Origin: Phenylobacterium sp.
GTDB lineage: Bacteria > Pseudomonadota > Alphaproteobacteria > Caulobacterales > Caulobacteraceae
NCBI RefSeq assembly: GCF_030681155.1
Contig: NZ_JAUXXE010000050.1
Span: forward strand, 1 to 64,000
Reading direction: 5' to 3'
DNA: 64,000 nt
Below, one piece after another: positions 26,429 through 35,199 of this stretch. Below the pieces are notes generated by a model. It saw nothing but the letters and a program-made list of their open reading frames with translations. It was not told where the DNA came from and did no database searches. Made by a program: the position numbers and the translations under genes. Position 1 is the stretch's first letter. Each line of letters opens with the position of its first letter.

Positions 26429-26452
26429 CTGACCGCCGGAATAGGCTAGAGA
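26429..26452 (+). promoter_or_regulatory. Candidate promoter of purC
   Basis: CTGACCG (26429-26435), nine bases, then GCTAGAGA (26445-26452), about 32 bases before the start codon. The geometry is the same as at radA. The -35 match is weak. Confidence 0.3.
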
Positions 26453-26484
26453 GCCTGCTCCTGGTTTCGGCGCGGATCACCTCC

Positions 26485-27456
26485 ATGGACAAGACGGCCC
26501 TTACGCGGCACGCCCATCGCGTTCTGCGCGACGCGATCATTCCCGAATTGCCGAGCCCGTATTTCGGCAAGGTGCGCGACAACTACGATCTGCCGGACGG
26601 CCGGCGGATCATCATCGCCAGCGACCGGATCAGCGCCTTTGATCGCATCCTGGCGGCGATCCCCTTTAAGGGCCAGGTGCTGACCCAGACCGCGCGGTTT
26701 TGGTTCGAGAAGACCGCCGACATCTGCCCCAACCACGTCCTCAGCTACCCGGACCCGAATGTGGTGATCGGCCGCCGGCTGGACATCCTGCCGGTCGAGA
26801 TCGTGGTGCGTGATTACCTTGCCGGCACGACCGGCACCTCGATCCTGACGCTCTACAAGCAGGGCCAGCGCGAGATGTACGGCCACACGCTGCCCGACGG
26901 CCTCACCGACAATCAGAAGCTGCCGACGCCGATCATCACCCCGACTTCCAAGGCGTTCGACGGCGGCCACGACGAACCGCTGACGCCCGAGCAGATCGTG
27001 GCGCAGGGGCTGCTGACCGCCGAGCAGTGGGAGACGCTCTCGACCTACGCGCTCGCCCTGTTCGCACGCGGACAGGAGATCGCAGCCGAGCGCGGCCTGA
27101 TCCTGGTCGACACCAAGTACGAATTCGGAACCGACGCCGAGGGCCAGATCATCCTGGCCGACGAGATTCATACGCCCGATTCCAGCCGCTACTGGTTCGC
27201 GCAAAGCTATCCGGAGCGGTTCGCCGCCGGGCAGCGGCCCGAGAGCTTCGACAAGGACTTCGTCCGCTCGTGGGTGGCTGAGCGCTGCGATCCCTACAAG
27301 GATCCAATCCCGGAAATTCCGGCGGAGATGCTGGTCGAGACGGCCGCCGTCTATATCCAGGCCTTTGAGACGATCACCGGCCAGGTCTTCGAGATCGAAG
27401 AGAGCGACGAACCCGTCCTGGAACGGATCCGCCGCAATCTCGCGCAGTTCTTCTAG
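26485..27456 (+). CDS. purC: Phosphoribosylaminoimidazole-succinocarboxamide synthase
   Basis: A 323-residue SAICAR synthase joining CAIR and aspartate in purine synthesis. Motifs are GKVRDNYDL (ATP-binding), [31 protein letters not shown] (here with an insertion relative to the ~240-residue bacterial enzyme) and LVDTKYEFG. The longer form resembles the type found in many alphaproteobacteria as the larger of two paralogues. I chose the ATG at 26485 because it starts directly before the conserved core and downstream of a candidate promoter. Its stop lies 12 bp from the convergent TonB receptor stop. Confidence 0.93.
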   Translation: MDKTALTRHAHRVLRDAIIPELPSPYFGKVRDNYDLPDGRRIIIASDRISAFDRILAAIPFKGQVLTQTARFWFEKTADICPNHVLSYPDPNVVIGRRLDILPVEIVVRDYLAGTTGTSILTLYKQGQREMYGHTLPDGLTDNQKLPTPIITPTSKAFDGGHDEPLTPEQIVAQGLLTAEQWETLSTYALALFARGQEIAAERGLILVDTKYEFGTDAEGQIILADEIHTPDSSRYWFAQSYPERFAAGQRPESFDKDFVRSWVAERCDPYKDPIPEIPAEMLVETAAVYIQAFETITGQVFEIEESDEPVLERIRRNLAQFF

Positions 27457-27468
27457 AGGCCCTGCTTT

Positions 27469-29823
27469 CTAAAAGGTCTGGCGGAAGGTCACGCCGATCG
27501 TGCGTGGCTGGTTGGTCTGATAGCCGTAGCGGGCGCGCAGGCCGCGTTCGCGGTCGATCGAGAGCAGGGCGCGTTCGTCGGTGAGGTTCTGGACGAACAG
27601 CGCCAACTCGAAGTCGCGATAGCGAAGACCGCCCCGCAGGTTGACGATCTGGTAGTCAGGCAGTTCCAGCGGGAAGCTGAGCGTGGACACCGTGGGCGCG
27701 CCGATCCCGAACAGGGCGACATCCCGCGGATTGTCCTCCTGGTCGGAAACCTGCGTGAAGCGGTCGCCGACATACTGCCAGGTCAGGTTGCCGAACGGCG
27801 TCCATTCCCCCCACTGATCCCCGACATAGTTGAGGCTGAAGGCGGCCTGGAACTCCGGCACGGTCGGCAAGCGATTGCCGTCCCGCAGGCCCTGGATCGG
27901 GACGCCGGCGGCGTCCTCCACGCTCGAGGTCAGCTCGGCGTTGTTGTAGGAGGCCGAGGCGGCGACATCGAAGTTGCTGTTGAAGCTGTAGGATAGTTCA
28001 GCTTCGACCCCGGCCGACTTGGCCTTGGGCACGTTGACGATGACGCGCGAGGAGCAACTGCCGGCGTCGATGGTGGCCTGCAGGTTTTCAATGTCGGAAT
28101 AGAAAGCGGCGAAGGTCAGGGACCCACGCCGGTCCGCGAACTCGGCCTTCACGCCGGCCTCGTAGTTCCAGACGGTCTCATTGTCGAAGCTGGGCGTGGA
28201 CAGGGCGTTGAAGGTGGCGAAATCGGCCGGCGTGCAGAGCGGCCGATTGAGCGGGTCGTTGATGCCGCCAAGCCGGAAGCCCTTGGAGGCCTGGGCGTTC
28301 AAGGTGATGTCGTCGGTGGCCTTGTAGGCGACGATGACGCGGGGTGCGAAGTCGTCTGCGTCGGTGTCGCCGGGCACGTCGATGGTGCGTTCGGCGAAGA
28401 TCCCGTCGAAGGTGAGGGTGCGGGTTTCCTCATAGCTCGACCAACGCAGGCCCGCGGTGATGTCGAGCCGCTCGTTGACTGACCAGGTCCCTTCGCCGAA
28501 CAGGGCGTACTGGTTCTGATCGTAGGGCACGACGGAGTAGTAGAGCGCGTCTCTAGGCGCGGCGGGCCCAGCCGTGGGAATGCCGGTGAGGGCTTCAAAA
28601 CCTCGGACATCCAGGATCTGGGAATAGTCGCGCTTCACGTCGCTGTAGAAGCCGCCGATCACCCAGGCGAAGGGGCCATCATCGGTATTGGCCAGCCGGA
28701 TTTCCTGGGTGAAGGACTTCACCTTGGTGGCGTCGTTGAGCGGGGCGTTTAGGGTGTAGACCGGCTCTGGTAAGCCGATACTGCCGCCGGTGATCGAGCC
28801 GGTCAGGGCGGTCGCATCGCGGATCACCAGGACATCGCGATCCTGGTAGGTCGAGATCGAGGTCAGGCCCAGGGCGCCGAAATCGTACTGGATCGTCAGG
28901 TCGGCAAGCAGCAGCTCGTCCTCGAACTTCTCCTGAAGCTGGGTGAACTGCTCGAGATCGCCCAGCGTCACCGCCGGGCGGGTCGTCGTGTAGGGATTGG
29001 CCAGGATGTTGAAGAGATCGACGCGGTTGAAGCCGTCCACGTCGATCTTCTGGTACAGCACACGCGGGGTGATGCTGAGTTGGTCGGTGGGCTGGATCAG
29101 CAGGGCGGCGCGGACGCCGGCGCGGGTCCCGCCATTCACGTCCTGGTCGACCCAGCCGCCGGGCTGAACCGCATCAATGAAGCCTGCATAGTCGGTCGCG
29201 TAGCCAACGATGCGCAGGGCGACCTTGTCGCTGAACGGCATATTGACCATGGCCTTGATCTCGGCGCCGGTCTGGCCGTCCTTGACCCCGCTCAACGTGG
29301 CTTCGACCGCGCCCTCCAGTCCGGCGGTGGTCGGCTGGTTGGTGATGTAGCGGACGGTCCCGGACAACGATCCTGAGCCGTAGAGCGTCCCCTGTGGGCC
29401 GCGCAGCACCTCGACCCGGTTGAGGTCGAAGAGGTCGATGTCGGGGGTGAAAAGCGAGAGCGAGATCACCGACTCGTCGAGATAGACCCCGACCTGTTCC
29501 TTCACGCCGGGCTGGTCACGAACGATCTGGCCGGCGGAGATGCCGCGGATCGCGACCTGGCTTTGGCCTGGGCCCAGGTTCTGGACCGTGAAGTTGGCGA
29601 TGTTTCGCGAGAGCTCCTCGATATTGGTCGCGCCGCGCTCGCGCATCTTGGTCTCGCTGAGCGCGTTGATCGAGAACGGCACGTCGATCAGCGCCTCGTC
29701 GCGCTTACGCGCCGTGACGAGGAGTTCTTCGACAGTGGATTGCGCCAGGGCCTGGCCGGCCGGCAGCGCCATGATGAGAGCAAGCAGACTCACTTGAGCC
29801 GCGGAGCCGCGGTGATACGCCAT
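27469..29823 (-). CDS. TonB-dependent outer-membrane receptor
   Basis: A 784-residue receptor with signal peptide (LLALIMALPAGQALA, cleaved near residue 28) and a TonB box VEELLVTARKRDE. Plug domain features are IRGISAGQIVRDQPGVKEQVG, VYLDESVIS and LNRVEVLRGPQGTLYGSGSLSG; the barrel ends with TFRQTF. The VEVLRGPQGTLYG motif belongs to the large sphingomonad/caulobacter receptor group linked to aromatic compounds or siderophores; the ligand is not predictable. GGAGG precedes the ATG at 29823. No tonB, exbB or exbD is nearby. Confidence 0.93.
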   Translation of the reverse strand: MAYHRGSAAQVSLLALIMALPAGQALAQSTVEELLVTARKRDEALIDVPFSINALSETKMRERGATNIEELSRNIANFTVQNLGPGQSQVAIRGISAGQIVRDQPGVKEQVGVYLDESVISLSLFTPDIDLFDLNRVEVLRGPQGTLYGSGSLSGTVRYITNQPTTAGLEGAVEATLSGVKDGQTGAEIKAMVNMPFSDKVALRIVGYATDYAGFIDAVQPGGWVDQDVNGGTRAGVRAALLIQPTDQLSITPRVLYQKIDVDGFNRVDLFNILANPYTTTRPAVTLGDLEQFTQLQEKFEDELLLADLTIQYDFGALGLTSISTYQDRDVLVIRDATALTGSITGGSIGLPEPVYTLNAPLNDATKVKSFTQEIRLANTDDGPFAWVIGGFYSDVKRDYSQILDVRGFEALTGIPTAGPAAPRDALYYSVVPYDQNQYALFGEGTWSVNERLDITAGLRWSSYEETRTLTFDGIFAERTIDVPGDTDADDFAPRVIVAYKATDDITLNAQASKGFRLGGINDPLNRPLCTPADFATFNALSTPSFDNETVWNYEAGVKAEFADRRGSLTFAAFYSDIENLQATIDAGSCSSRVIVNVPKAKSAGVEAELSYSFNSNFDVAASASYNNAELTSSVEDAAGVPIQGLRDGNRLPTVPEFQAAFSLNYVGDQWGEWTPFGNLTWQYVGDRFTQVSDQEDNPRDVALFGIGAPTVSTLSFPLELPDYQIVNLRGGLRYRDFELALFVQNLTDERALLSIDRERGLRARYGYQTNQPRTIGVTFRQTF

Positions 29824-30137
29824 GATGTCCTCCCTCTGACCCCATTGCTCGGCGATCTCTGGCGAGGCGCACGGCATGGGTGTTCTGAGAGGAAGGGTAA
29901 TCCCTTGGCGCCAGTCGCTGTCTAGCGCCGTTGTCGTGCCGGAAAATGCAGCCTGAACAATGGTCTAGCTAGATTTTTAGGGCGGGCGATCACGCAAACC
30001 CTTAGCTGGGGCGGTTTAGCGGCGATTGGTGGTCGCATCGCGTGGGCCATTGCGCCTGTGGCGCCGATCGCACAGTGGGCGGAGCATCGACACGCGCAGG
30101 CCCGACAGGTCCTGCGCGGTCTGATTTCGTAGGGGTT
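29824..30137. other. 314-bp non-coding stretch upstream of the second TonB receptor
   Basis: It contains a perfect palindrome TCTAGCTAGA (29964-29973) about 140 bases upstream of the receptor start and a terminator-like hairpin for the small gene to its right (30093-30118). No coding frame with a plausible product is seen and no strong promoter stands out. Confidence 0.55.
30093..30118 (-). terminator. Terminator-like hairpin after the 88-residue protein gene
   Basis: CGCGCAGG (30093-30100) and CCTGCGCG (30111-30118) form a perfect 8-bp stem 20 bases past the stop at 30138. No T-run follows, so Rho-independent termination is uncertain. Confidence 0.35.
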
Positions 30138-30404
30138 TTAGCCGAGGTCGAGTTTGCTGACGTCAACGCCGCCGGCCACCACCTTGACCTGCAACAGGCG
30201 CATTTCGCCGCCCGTGAAGCTGAGGTCCTGAACCGGGATTTCACCATCGCGCCGGATGTTGGATGCATCGCGGAGCGTGAGGCGCAACGTCATGGCCTCT
30301 CTTTCGACCCCGGCCAGCAGAGCAGCTTCGATTTCGCCGCAGAACTTGGTGGCCAGCGAGCCGCGGGGCGGGACGGGGCGGCGGACGGGTGTCTCGGGGT
30401 TCAT
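30138..30404 (-). CDS. Conserved small hypothetical protein (88 aa)
   Basis: An 88-residue protein of unknown function. The first third is Pro/Arg-rich, followed by a compact region with a helix CGEIEAALLAGVEREA and alternating hydrophobic strands (MTLRLTLRDASNIRR, MRLLQVKVVAGGVDVSKLDL). This pattern looks like a small alpha/beta fold. It has no signal peptide, membrane segment or metal motif. The opposite strand also has a long open frame, but this one has normal composition and a plausible Shine-Dalgarno (GGAGC) before the ATG. It stands alone between two short intergenic regions. Confidence 0.6.
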   Translation of the reverse strand: MNPETPVRRPVPPRGSLATKFCGEIEAALLAGVEREAMTLRLTLRDASNIRRDGEIPVQDLSFTGGEMRLLQVKVVAGGVDVSKLDLG

Positions 30405-30468
30405 TACGAAGGCTCCGGTTAGATGAGCCGAACCACGGGACCCCCGCGCCTAGGCTGGTGGGTGGGTG

Positions 30469-30684
30469 CTATGCGGAAGCGAAGAAGCCGTGCTCGCCAG
30501 TGACCCGCACTTGGCATGGCCGGCCTGCGTCCTGCGCAGCGCGAGCGCGCTTGTTCGCGGCGGCCTTGGCTTCTTCCTTGTCGATGGTGTGGTCGAAATA
30601 CTCGCCGCCGTGTTCAACGGCCCAACGGCCGTCGTGGCGCGCCACGGTGAAAATGGAACGATCGGCTGAATCTCTAATGGCCAT
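30469..30684 (-). CDS. DUF2188-type small protein
   Basis: A 71-residue protein. The order of features fits DUF2188: IFTVARHDGRWAVEHGGEYF (beta hairpin with a DGRWAVEH motif), a helix of KEEAKAAANKRARAAQDAG, and a final strand PCQVRVTGEHGFF. The family's function is not established; members are short and often lie near stress genes. AAGGAG precedes the ATG by about 8 bases. It lies next to the AT-rich island at 30886-31019. Confidence 0.72.
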   Translation of the reverse strand: MAIRDSADRSIFTVARHDGRWAVEHGGEYFDHTIDKEEAKAAANKRARAAQDAGRPCQVRVTGEHGFFASA

Positions 30685-31019
30685 GCGGATAACTCCTTCT
30701 GTCCACGCCGGCGCGTCGTCGGGCGCGACGGCGGCAAAGTCCCACGCCGCAGGGCGCGCGCGGATGCGCGACTCCTGGAGCGTCGGGGCGAATGTCGTTT
30801 ATCTATAGGTAATACGCGAAGAAGTCTGCGTATTTCGGCCAAGCGACGTTCGATCTCGTCGGCTGAGAGGAAAATCTCGCTGAATCCACGACTGGTCGTG
30901 GGCTCGAATTCATGTGTTGATTTGCGTGTTGAAATCCTGCGGATCAGCTCATTTTGATTTGGCTCATATCGACGAAAACTGATCCGCAGTTACTGAAGAT
31001 TATTCGCGATGTCTTGGTT
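30685..31019. other. 335-bp stretch without a supported gene, including an AT-rich island
   Basis: The part 30901-31020 is only 42% GC (51 of 120 bases) in a DNA that is otherwise about two-thirds GC. It has a 7-bp inverted repeat CCACGAC/GTCGTGG (30886-30901), two GTGTTGA copies 12 bases apart (30914-30920, 30926-30932), and an 11-bp inverted repeat CTGCGGATCAG/CTGATCCGCAG with a 31-base spacer (30937-30947, 30979-30989). A protein-like open frame on the minus strand runs through it but lacks a start codon. Confidence 0.6.
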
Positions 31020-31622
31020 TCAGGCCGCGAGTTGCTCTTCCACCTGGCCTAGCCGTTCCTTGCCGAAGAAGATCTCGTCCCCGACGAAGAAGGTGGGGAT
31101 TCCGAACGCGCCCCGTGCGGCGGCGGCCTCGGTGTTGGCGATGAGCTCGGCCTTCACCTCGGGGTCTTGGGTAGCGTCCAGGAGGGCGCGAGCGTCGAGC
31201 CCGGCCTCGGTCAGCACGTCGGCCACCACGGCGGGGTCATCCATTTTCAGGCCCCGTTCCCACATTCCCGCGAAAACCGCGCGGGTATAAGCGCCTTCGA
31301 CCCCCATGCGGCGGGCGGCGATCAGGCCGCGCATGATCAGCAGGGTGTTGATCGGGAAGTGGGGGTTGTGCCGGTACTGGCTCAGGCCGTGCTTCTCGAT
31401 GAACCGGCGGGTTTCGAGCGCCTCATAGGCCAGTTTTCCCTTTATCTCGCCAAAAGCCGTCATGGGCGCCTGATTGCCGGTGAGCTTGAAGATGCCGCCC
31501 AGCAGGCAAGGGGTTACCTTGATGTCGGCGTCGGTGCGCCGGGCGATGTCCGGCAGGATGCAGTGGGCGAGATAGGCGTTGGGGCTCGCGAAATCGAAGA
31601 TGAACTCGACAGTCTTTCCCAT
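31020..31622 (-). CDS. 2-hydroxychromene-2-carboxylate isomerase (DsbA-like, kappa GST type)
   Basis: A 200-residue thioredoxin-fold enzyme of the HCCA isomerase/kappa-class GST family. The N-terminal FIFDFASPNAYLAH carries the Ser that binds glutathione instead of the CxxC of DsbA. Other family motifs are VTPCLLGGIFKLTGN and the C-terminal GAFGIPTFFVGDEIFFGKERL. The family isomerises aromatic cis/trans intermediates (naphthalene pathway) or acts on GSH adducts. The ATG at 31622 follows GGAAGA. It is 11 bp downstream of the SDR gene on the same strand, so they are likely an operon. Confidence 0.87.
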   Translation of the reverse strand: MGKTVEFIFDFASPNAYLAHCILPDIARRTDADIKVTPCLLGGIFKLTGNQAPMTAFGEIKGKLAYEALETRRFIEKHGLSQYRHNPHFPINTLLIMRGLIAARRMGVEGAYTRAVFAGMWERGLKMDDPAVVADVLTEAGLDARALLDATQDPEVKAELIANTEAAAARGAFGIPTFFVGDEIFFGKERLGQVEEQLAA

Positions 31623-31633
31623 GGGATTCTTCC

Positions 31634-32359
31634 TCACCAGCTTTCCGACCAAGGGCGCAAATCGAGTTCGTGCGTCCAGGCCGAGCGTTGTTGTTTGTGG
31701 AGCCAGACGTAGTTGCTGGCGATTTCCTCAGGCTTGAGGATGTCGTCGCGATCGACCCGCTCTTGGCGGTCGGGAATGTTGGTGCGGGCGAAGACGCCAT
31801 CGATCGCGCCGTCGACCACTACATGGGCCACATGGATGCCGCGCGGGCCTAGTTCCTTGGCGGCCGACTGGGCGACAGCCCTCAGCGCCTGCTTGGCGGC
31901 GGAGAAGGCCGAGAAACCCTGCCGGCCGCGCAGTGAGGCCGAGGCGCCGGTGAACAGGATCGTGCCCTGGCCCCGGGGCAGCATCACTCGGGCTGCTTCG
32001 CGACCTGTCAGGAAGCCCGCGAAGCAGGCCATTTCCCAGACCTTCTGGAAGACCCGGCTGGTCGTCTCGGTCAGCTCGAAGCGGACATTGGCTCCGATGT
32101 TGAAGACCACCACCTCCAGCGGCCCGACCTCACGCTCAATGCGGTCGAACAGGGCGATCATTTCGTCCTCGGAGCGGGCGTCGACGCCATAGGCGTGAGC
32201 CTTGCCTCCATCGTCGCGGATCGACTGGGCCAGTTCTTCGAGTTGGCCGATATTGCGGGCTCGGCGCGTGATGCAGACCTCGAGCCCCTCCTTGCCGAAG
32301 GCGCGGGCTATCGCCCCGCCGACCCCGTCTCCGGCTCCGACCACCAGACAGACGCCCAT
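31634..32359 (-). CDS. SDR family oxidoreductase with Phe in place of catalytic Tyr
   Basis: A 241-residue Rossmann-fold protein. The dinucleotide motif is VVGAGDGVGGAIARAFG and the NAG-like segment is VFNIGANVRFEL. The serine is present in FTGASASLRGRQGF, but the YxxxK position reads FSAAK, so Phe replaces the catalytic Tyr. This substitution is common in a subgroup with the tail ELGPRGIHVAHVVVDGAID, which may not be active as standard dehydrogenases. The gene is divergent from an HxlR regulator and co-directional with the isomerase gene, suggesting a shared function in modifying an aromatic or thiol-conjugated compound. Confidence 0.8.
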   Translation of the reverse strand: MGVCLVVGAGDGVGGAIARAFGKEGLEVCITRRARNIGQLEELAQSIRDDGGKAHAYGVDARSEDEMIALFDRIEREVGPLEVVVFNIGANVRFELTETTSRVFQKVWEMACFAGFLTGREAARVMLPRGQGTILFTGASASLRGRQGFSAFSAAKQALRAVAQSAAKELGPRGIHVAHVVVDGAIDGVFARTNIPDRQERVDRDDILKPEEIASNYVWLHKQQRSAWTHELDLRPWSESW

Positions 32360-32383
32360 GGCTCATCTCCCGTCAGTTTATTT

Positions 32384-32413
32384 TCTGGACGGACGATGGT
32401 ATCGAATCTGGAC
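32384..32413. promoter_or_regulatory. Candidate HxlR operator in a divergent promoter
   Basis: Two direct copies of TCTGGAC (32384-32390, 32407-32413), 23 bases apart start to start, flank an inverted repeat CGAT-GGT-ATCG (32394-32404). The element lies between the SDR and HxlR starts. Confidence 0.35.
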
Positions 32414-32443
32414 CCGGTCAACAGGGGGTGAGCGAGGTACGCG

Positions 32444-32887
32444 ATGAAGTGGGAAGATTTGGCGCAGGAGCCGTGCTCAGTGGCGCGTTCGGTCGCGGTC
32501 ATTGGTGATCGCTGGACCCTGATGATCCTGCGCGATTGCTTTCTGGGCGTGCGCCGTTTCGAAGCTTTTCAGGAACGGCTGGGGATCTCGCGCACCATCA
32601 TCGCCGACCGCCTGAAGCATCTGACGGAGGAGGGCGTACTGAGGCGCGTGGCCTATCAGGAGCACCCGGTCCGCCATGAGTACCGGCTGACCGACAAGGG
32701 CCTGGACCTGCATCCGGTGGTCATGGCCATCGTGCACTGGGGCGACCGCCACTATGCGGGCGAGGCGGGGCCGCCGCTGCTGCACCGGCACAAGACCTGT
32801 GGCTGCGATTTCCATCCGGTGCAGACCTGCTCGGAATGCGGCGAGCCGGTGGACGCCCGGGCGGTCGAGACGCGCCCGGGCCTCTAG
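32444..32887 (+). CDS. HxlR family transcriptional regulator with Cys-rich C-terminus
   Basis: A 147-residue winged-helix regulator. The HxlR core covers residues ~10-105: the family Cys in EPCSVARSVAVIGDRW, MILRDCFLGVRRFEAFQERL, RTIIADRLKHLTEEGVLRRV and HEYRLTDKGLDLHPVV. The C-terminal ~30 residues contain CGCDFHP and TCSECGEPVDAR, a short zinc-ribbon-like cluster not in the minimal family. HxlR proteins often sense thiol-reactive or aldehyde stress through Cys residues. It is divergent from the isomerase/SDR operon, which makes that operon a likely target. GAGG precedes the ATG. Confidence 0.87.
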   Translation: MKWEDLAQEPCSVARSVAVIGDRWTLMILRDCFLGVRRFEAFQERLGISRTIIADRLKHLTEEGVLRRVAYQEHPVRHEYRLTDKGLDLHPVVMAIVHWGDRHYAGEAGPPLLHRHKTCGCDFHPVQTCSECGEPVDARAVETRPGL

Positions 32888-32893
32888 GGCGCT

Positions 32894-35008
32894 TCAGTCC
32901 ATCAACTGCTGCGTCAGATAGGTGTATTCCAGCGCCTGACGCTTGGCTGTCTCGTTGAGATTGGCCGCTGCGGCGTGACCGCCGTCGATGTTCTCATAAT
33001 AGAGGTAGTCGTAGCCCAGTTCCTTCAGGCGGGCGGCGGCCTTGCGGGCGTGGGCGGGATGGACCCGGTCGTCCTTAGTGGAGGTCTCCAGGAACACGCG
33101 TGGGTAGGGCTTGCCCTTGGCGAGCTTCTGATAGGGCGAATAAGTGTCGATCACCGCTCGCTCGGCCGGATTGGCAGGATCGCCGTATTCGCCGACCCAT
33201 GACGCGCCGGCGCCGATGTGGGTGTAGCCGATCATGTCGAACAGCGGCACCTGGATAACCACGGCGTTGTAGAGCTCCGGCCGCTGGGTCAGGGCGACGC
33301 CCATCAGCAGCCCGCCGTTCGAACCTCCCATGATGCCGAGCTTCTTGGGATTGGTGACCTTACGGGCGATCAGGTCCTCAGAGACGGCGAAGAAGTCGTC
33401 ATAGACCCGTTGGCGATTGAGCTTCAGGCCGGCCTCGTGCCAGCGCGGCCCGAACTCCCCACCGCCCCGGATGTTAGCGATGGCGTAGACGCCGCCGCGT
33501 TCGAGCCACAGCTTGCCGACGCTGGCGGCGTAGCCGGGGGTCTGGGACACTTGAAAACCGCCATAGGCGTAAAGCAGGGTCGGCGCCGAACCATCCAGTT
33601 TCAGATCCTTTGGCCGCGCTAAGAAGTAGGGGACTTTGGTTCCGTCCTTGGAGGTCGCCCAGTGCTGCTCGACGACGTGCTTGGATGCGTCGAACCGGGC
33701 CGGCATGGTCCGCAGGGTGTCGGACTTGCCGGACGCCGCGTCCGCCAGGACCTGAGTCGAAGGGGTGAGGAACCCGGCGATGTGCAAGATCAGGCTGTCA
33801 TCGTGGTCCGAGGCTGATGCGATCCCGACCGAGATGTCCTTCGGCAGGTCGAGCTGGGTCGAGGTCCAGCCCTTGGGGCCGTGCTGGAAACTGAGGATGC
33901 CGCCCTTCACGTTGTCATACAGCGCCACTACCAACCGGTTGCGGGTGGTCGCGACCTGTTCCACCGCCTGACTGGCGGTCGGGCGCAGAACCAGCGCCGG
34001 CCTCACCGAGGCGGCGTCGGTTTTCAGGCCCGCCAGATCCATCGCCAGCAGGTCGCCGGACTTGCCGTCGGCCGCGGCCCAATCCTCCTCCAGGGTGAGT
34101 ATCATCTGACCGTCGATTAGGCCCTGGACCGAGGACCGCAATGGCAGCGGCAGCTTGGTCGCGCCAGCCGGGCCGATCAGGTGATGCTCGGCGTTGAAGG
34201 TGTCGAGCGGTCGGTGGGCGATCAGCGCCTGCAGCTTGCCGTCGGCGTCGCGCAGGGCGATCGGCGAGACGCCGTATCCGCCGTCGTCAGCCTTGCCGCG
34301 GAAGACTTCATGGGCGTCCGACAAGGGTTGGCCGCGCTTCAGCAGCTTGATCACATAGGGATAGCCGGAGGTCGTGACCTCGCCCTTGGTCCACTCGGTG
34401 GCGACGGCCAGGGTGTCGGCGTCGACCCAGGCGAAGCGATGCTTGCCCTCGGGTAGCAGGAATCCGCCCTTGAGGAACTGGCCGGTCTGCATGTCGAACT
34501 CGCGGACCTCGACGGCGTCCTTGCCGCCATCCGACAGAGAGACCAGGCAATAGCGGTCGTCCGGCGCTAGGCAATCGGCGCCTTTCCAGACCCAGTTCTT
34601 GCCCTCGGCCTTGGCCAGGGCGTCGATGTCCAAGATGGTGCGCCACTCGGGCTGGCCGGTGCGGTAGCTTGCGAGCGTGGTGGATCGTAGGACGCCGCGT
34701 ACGTGCTGGGCGTCCTGCCAGAAGTTGCGCAGGGTCTGGTCGCCCGTGAAGCCGACGGCTGTGATCCGGTCTTTGGCCGTGGCGATCGCCAGCGCGTCCG
34801 CATAGAGCCCGGCATAGCGCGGGTCGTTCTGCAATTGCGGCAGGGAGCGGTCGTTCTCGGCCGTGGCGAAGGCCATGGCGCGGGGACCTTCGATCTCCTC
34901 CATGTAGACATACGGATCGTTCGAATCGGGCAGGGCGGCGGCGGGGAATGCGGTCATGCCGCTCAACATGGCGCCGATGGCCAATTTTCCAAGGAACGGG
35001 ACGCGCAT
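32894..35008 (-). CDS. Exported prolyl oligopeptidase family serine peptidase
   Basis: A 704-residue S9A peptidase. A signal peptide (LAIGAMLSGMTAFPAAALP, cleaved around residue 26) precedes the N-terminal cap and a seven-bladed propeller. The C-terminal alpha/beta hydrolase has the nucleophile in GIMGGSNGGLLMG, the Asp in TKDDRVHPAH and the His in DGGHAAAANL. It should hydrolyse small proline-containing peptides in the periplasm or outside. An in-frame start at 35092 exists, but the ATG at 35008 gives a clean signal peptide. It is convergent with the HxlR gene, six bases apart. Confidence 0.92.
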   Translation of the reverse strand: MRVPFLGKLAIGAMLSGMTAFPAAALPDSNDPYVYMEEIEGPRAMAFATAENDRSLPQLQNDPRYAGLYADALAIATAKDRITAVGFTGDQTLRNFWQDAQHVRGVLRSTTLASYRTGQPEWRTILDIDALAKAEGKNWVWKGADCLAPDDRYCLVSLSDGGKDAVEVREFDMQTGQFLKGGFLLPEGKHRFAWVDADTLAVATEWTKGEVTTSGYPYVIKLLKRGQPLSDAHEVFRGKADDGGYGVSPIALRDADGKLQALIAHRPLDTFNAEHHLIGPAGATKLPLPLRSSVQGLIDGQMILTLEEDWAAADGKSGDLLAMDLAGLKTDAASVRPALVLRPTASQAVEQVATTRNRLVVALYDNVKGGILSFQHGPKGWTSTQLDLPKDISVGIASASDHDDSLILHIAGFLTPSTQVLADAASGKSDTLRTMPARFDASKHVVEQHWATSKDGTKVPYFLARPKDLKLDGSAPTLLYAYGGFQVSQTPGYAASVGKLWLERGGVYAIANIRGGGEFGPRWHEAGLKLNRQRVYDDFFAVSEDLIARKVTNPKKLGIMGGSNGGLLMGVALTQRPELYNAVVIQVPLFDMIGYTHIGAGASWVGEYGDPANPAERAVIDTYSPYQKLAKGKPYPRVFLETSTKDDRVHPAHARKAAARLKELGYDYLYYENIDGGHAAAANLNETAKRQALEYTYLTQQLMD

Positions 35009-35199
35009 GAAGAGACTGCCTGGGGACTGTTTCACCAGGTTCGGGTTCTGACAGGGCCGGCTTGGGCGCGCAAATCGAGAGCGGTGAAGCAAGCCTGGAC
35101 GCGTCCCGATGGCGCAGTCCGGCGTCCAGATATTCCGAAATGGCGAAGCTGAACCTGCAGTCTAGTTCGCTGACCGGGAATCCGTCATGGTCCCGCGCC

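Noticed and set aside
30803-30913. A 36-codon minus-strand gene in the AT-rich island, starting ATG at 30913
   Set aside because: It has no ribosome binding site, overlaps a competing frame with more protein-like sequence, and resembles no family I know.
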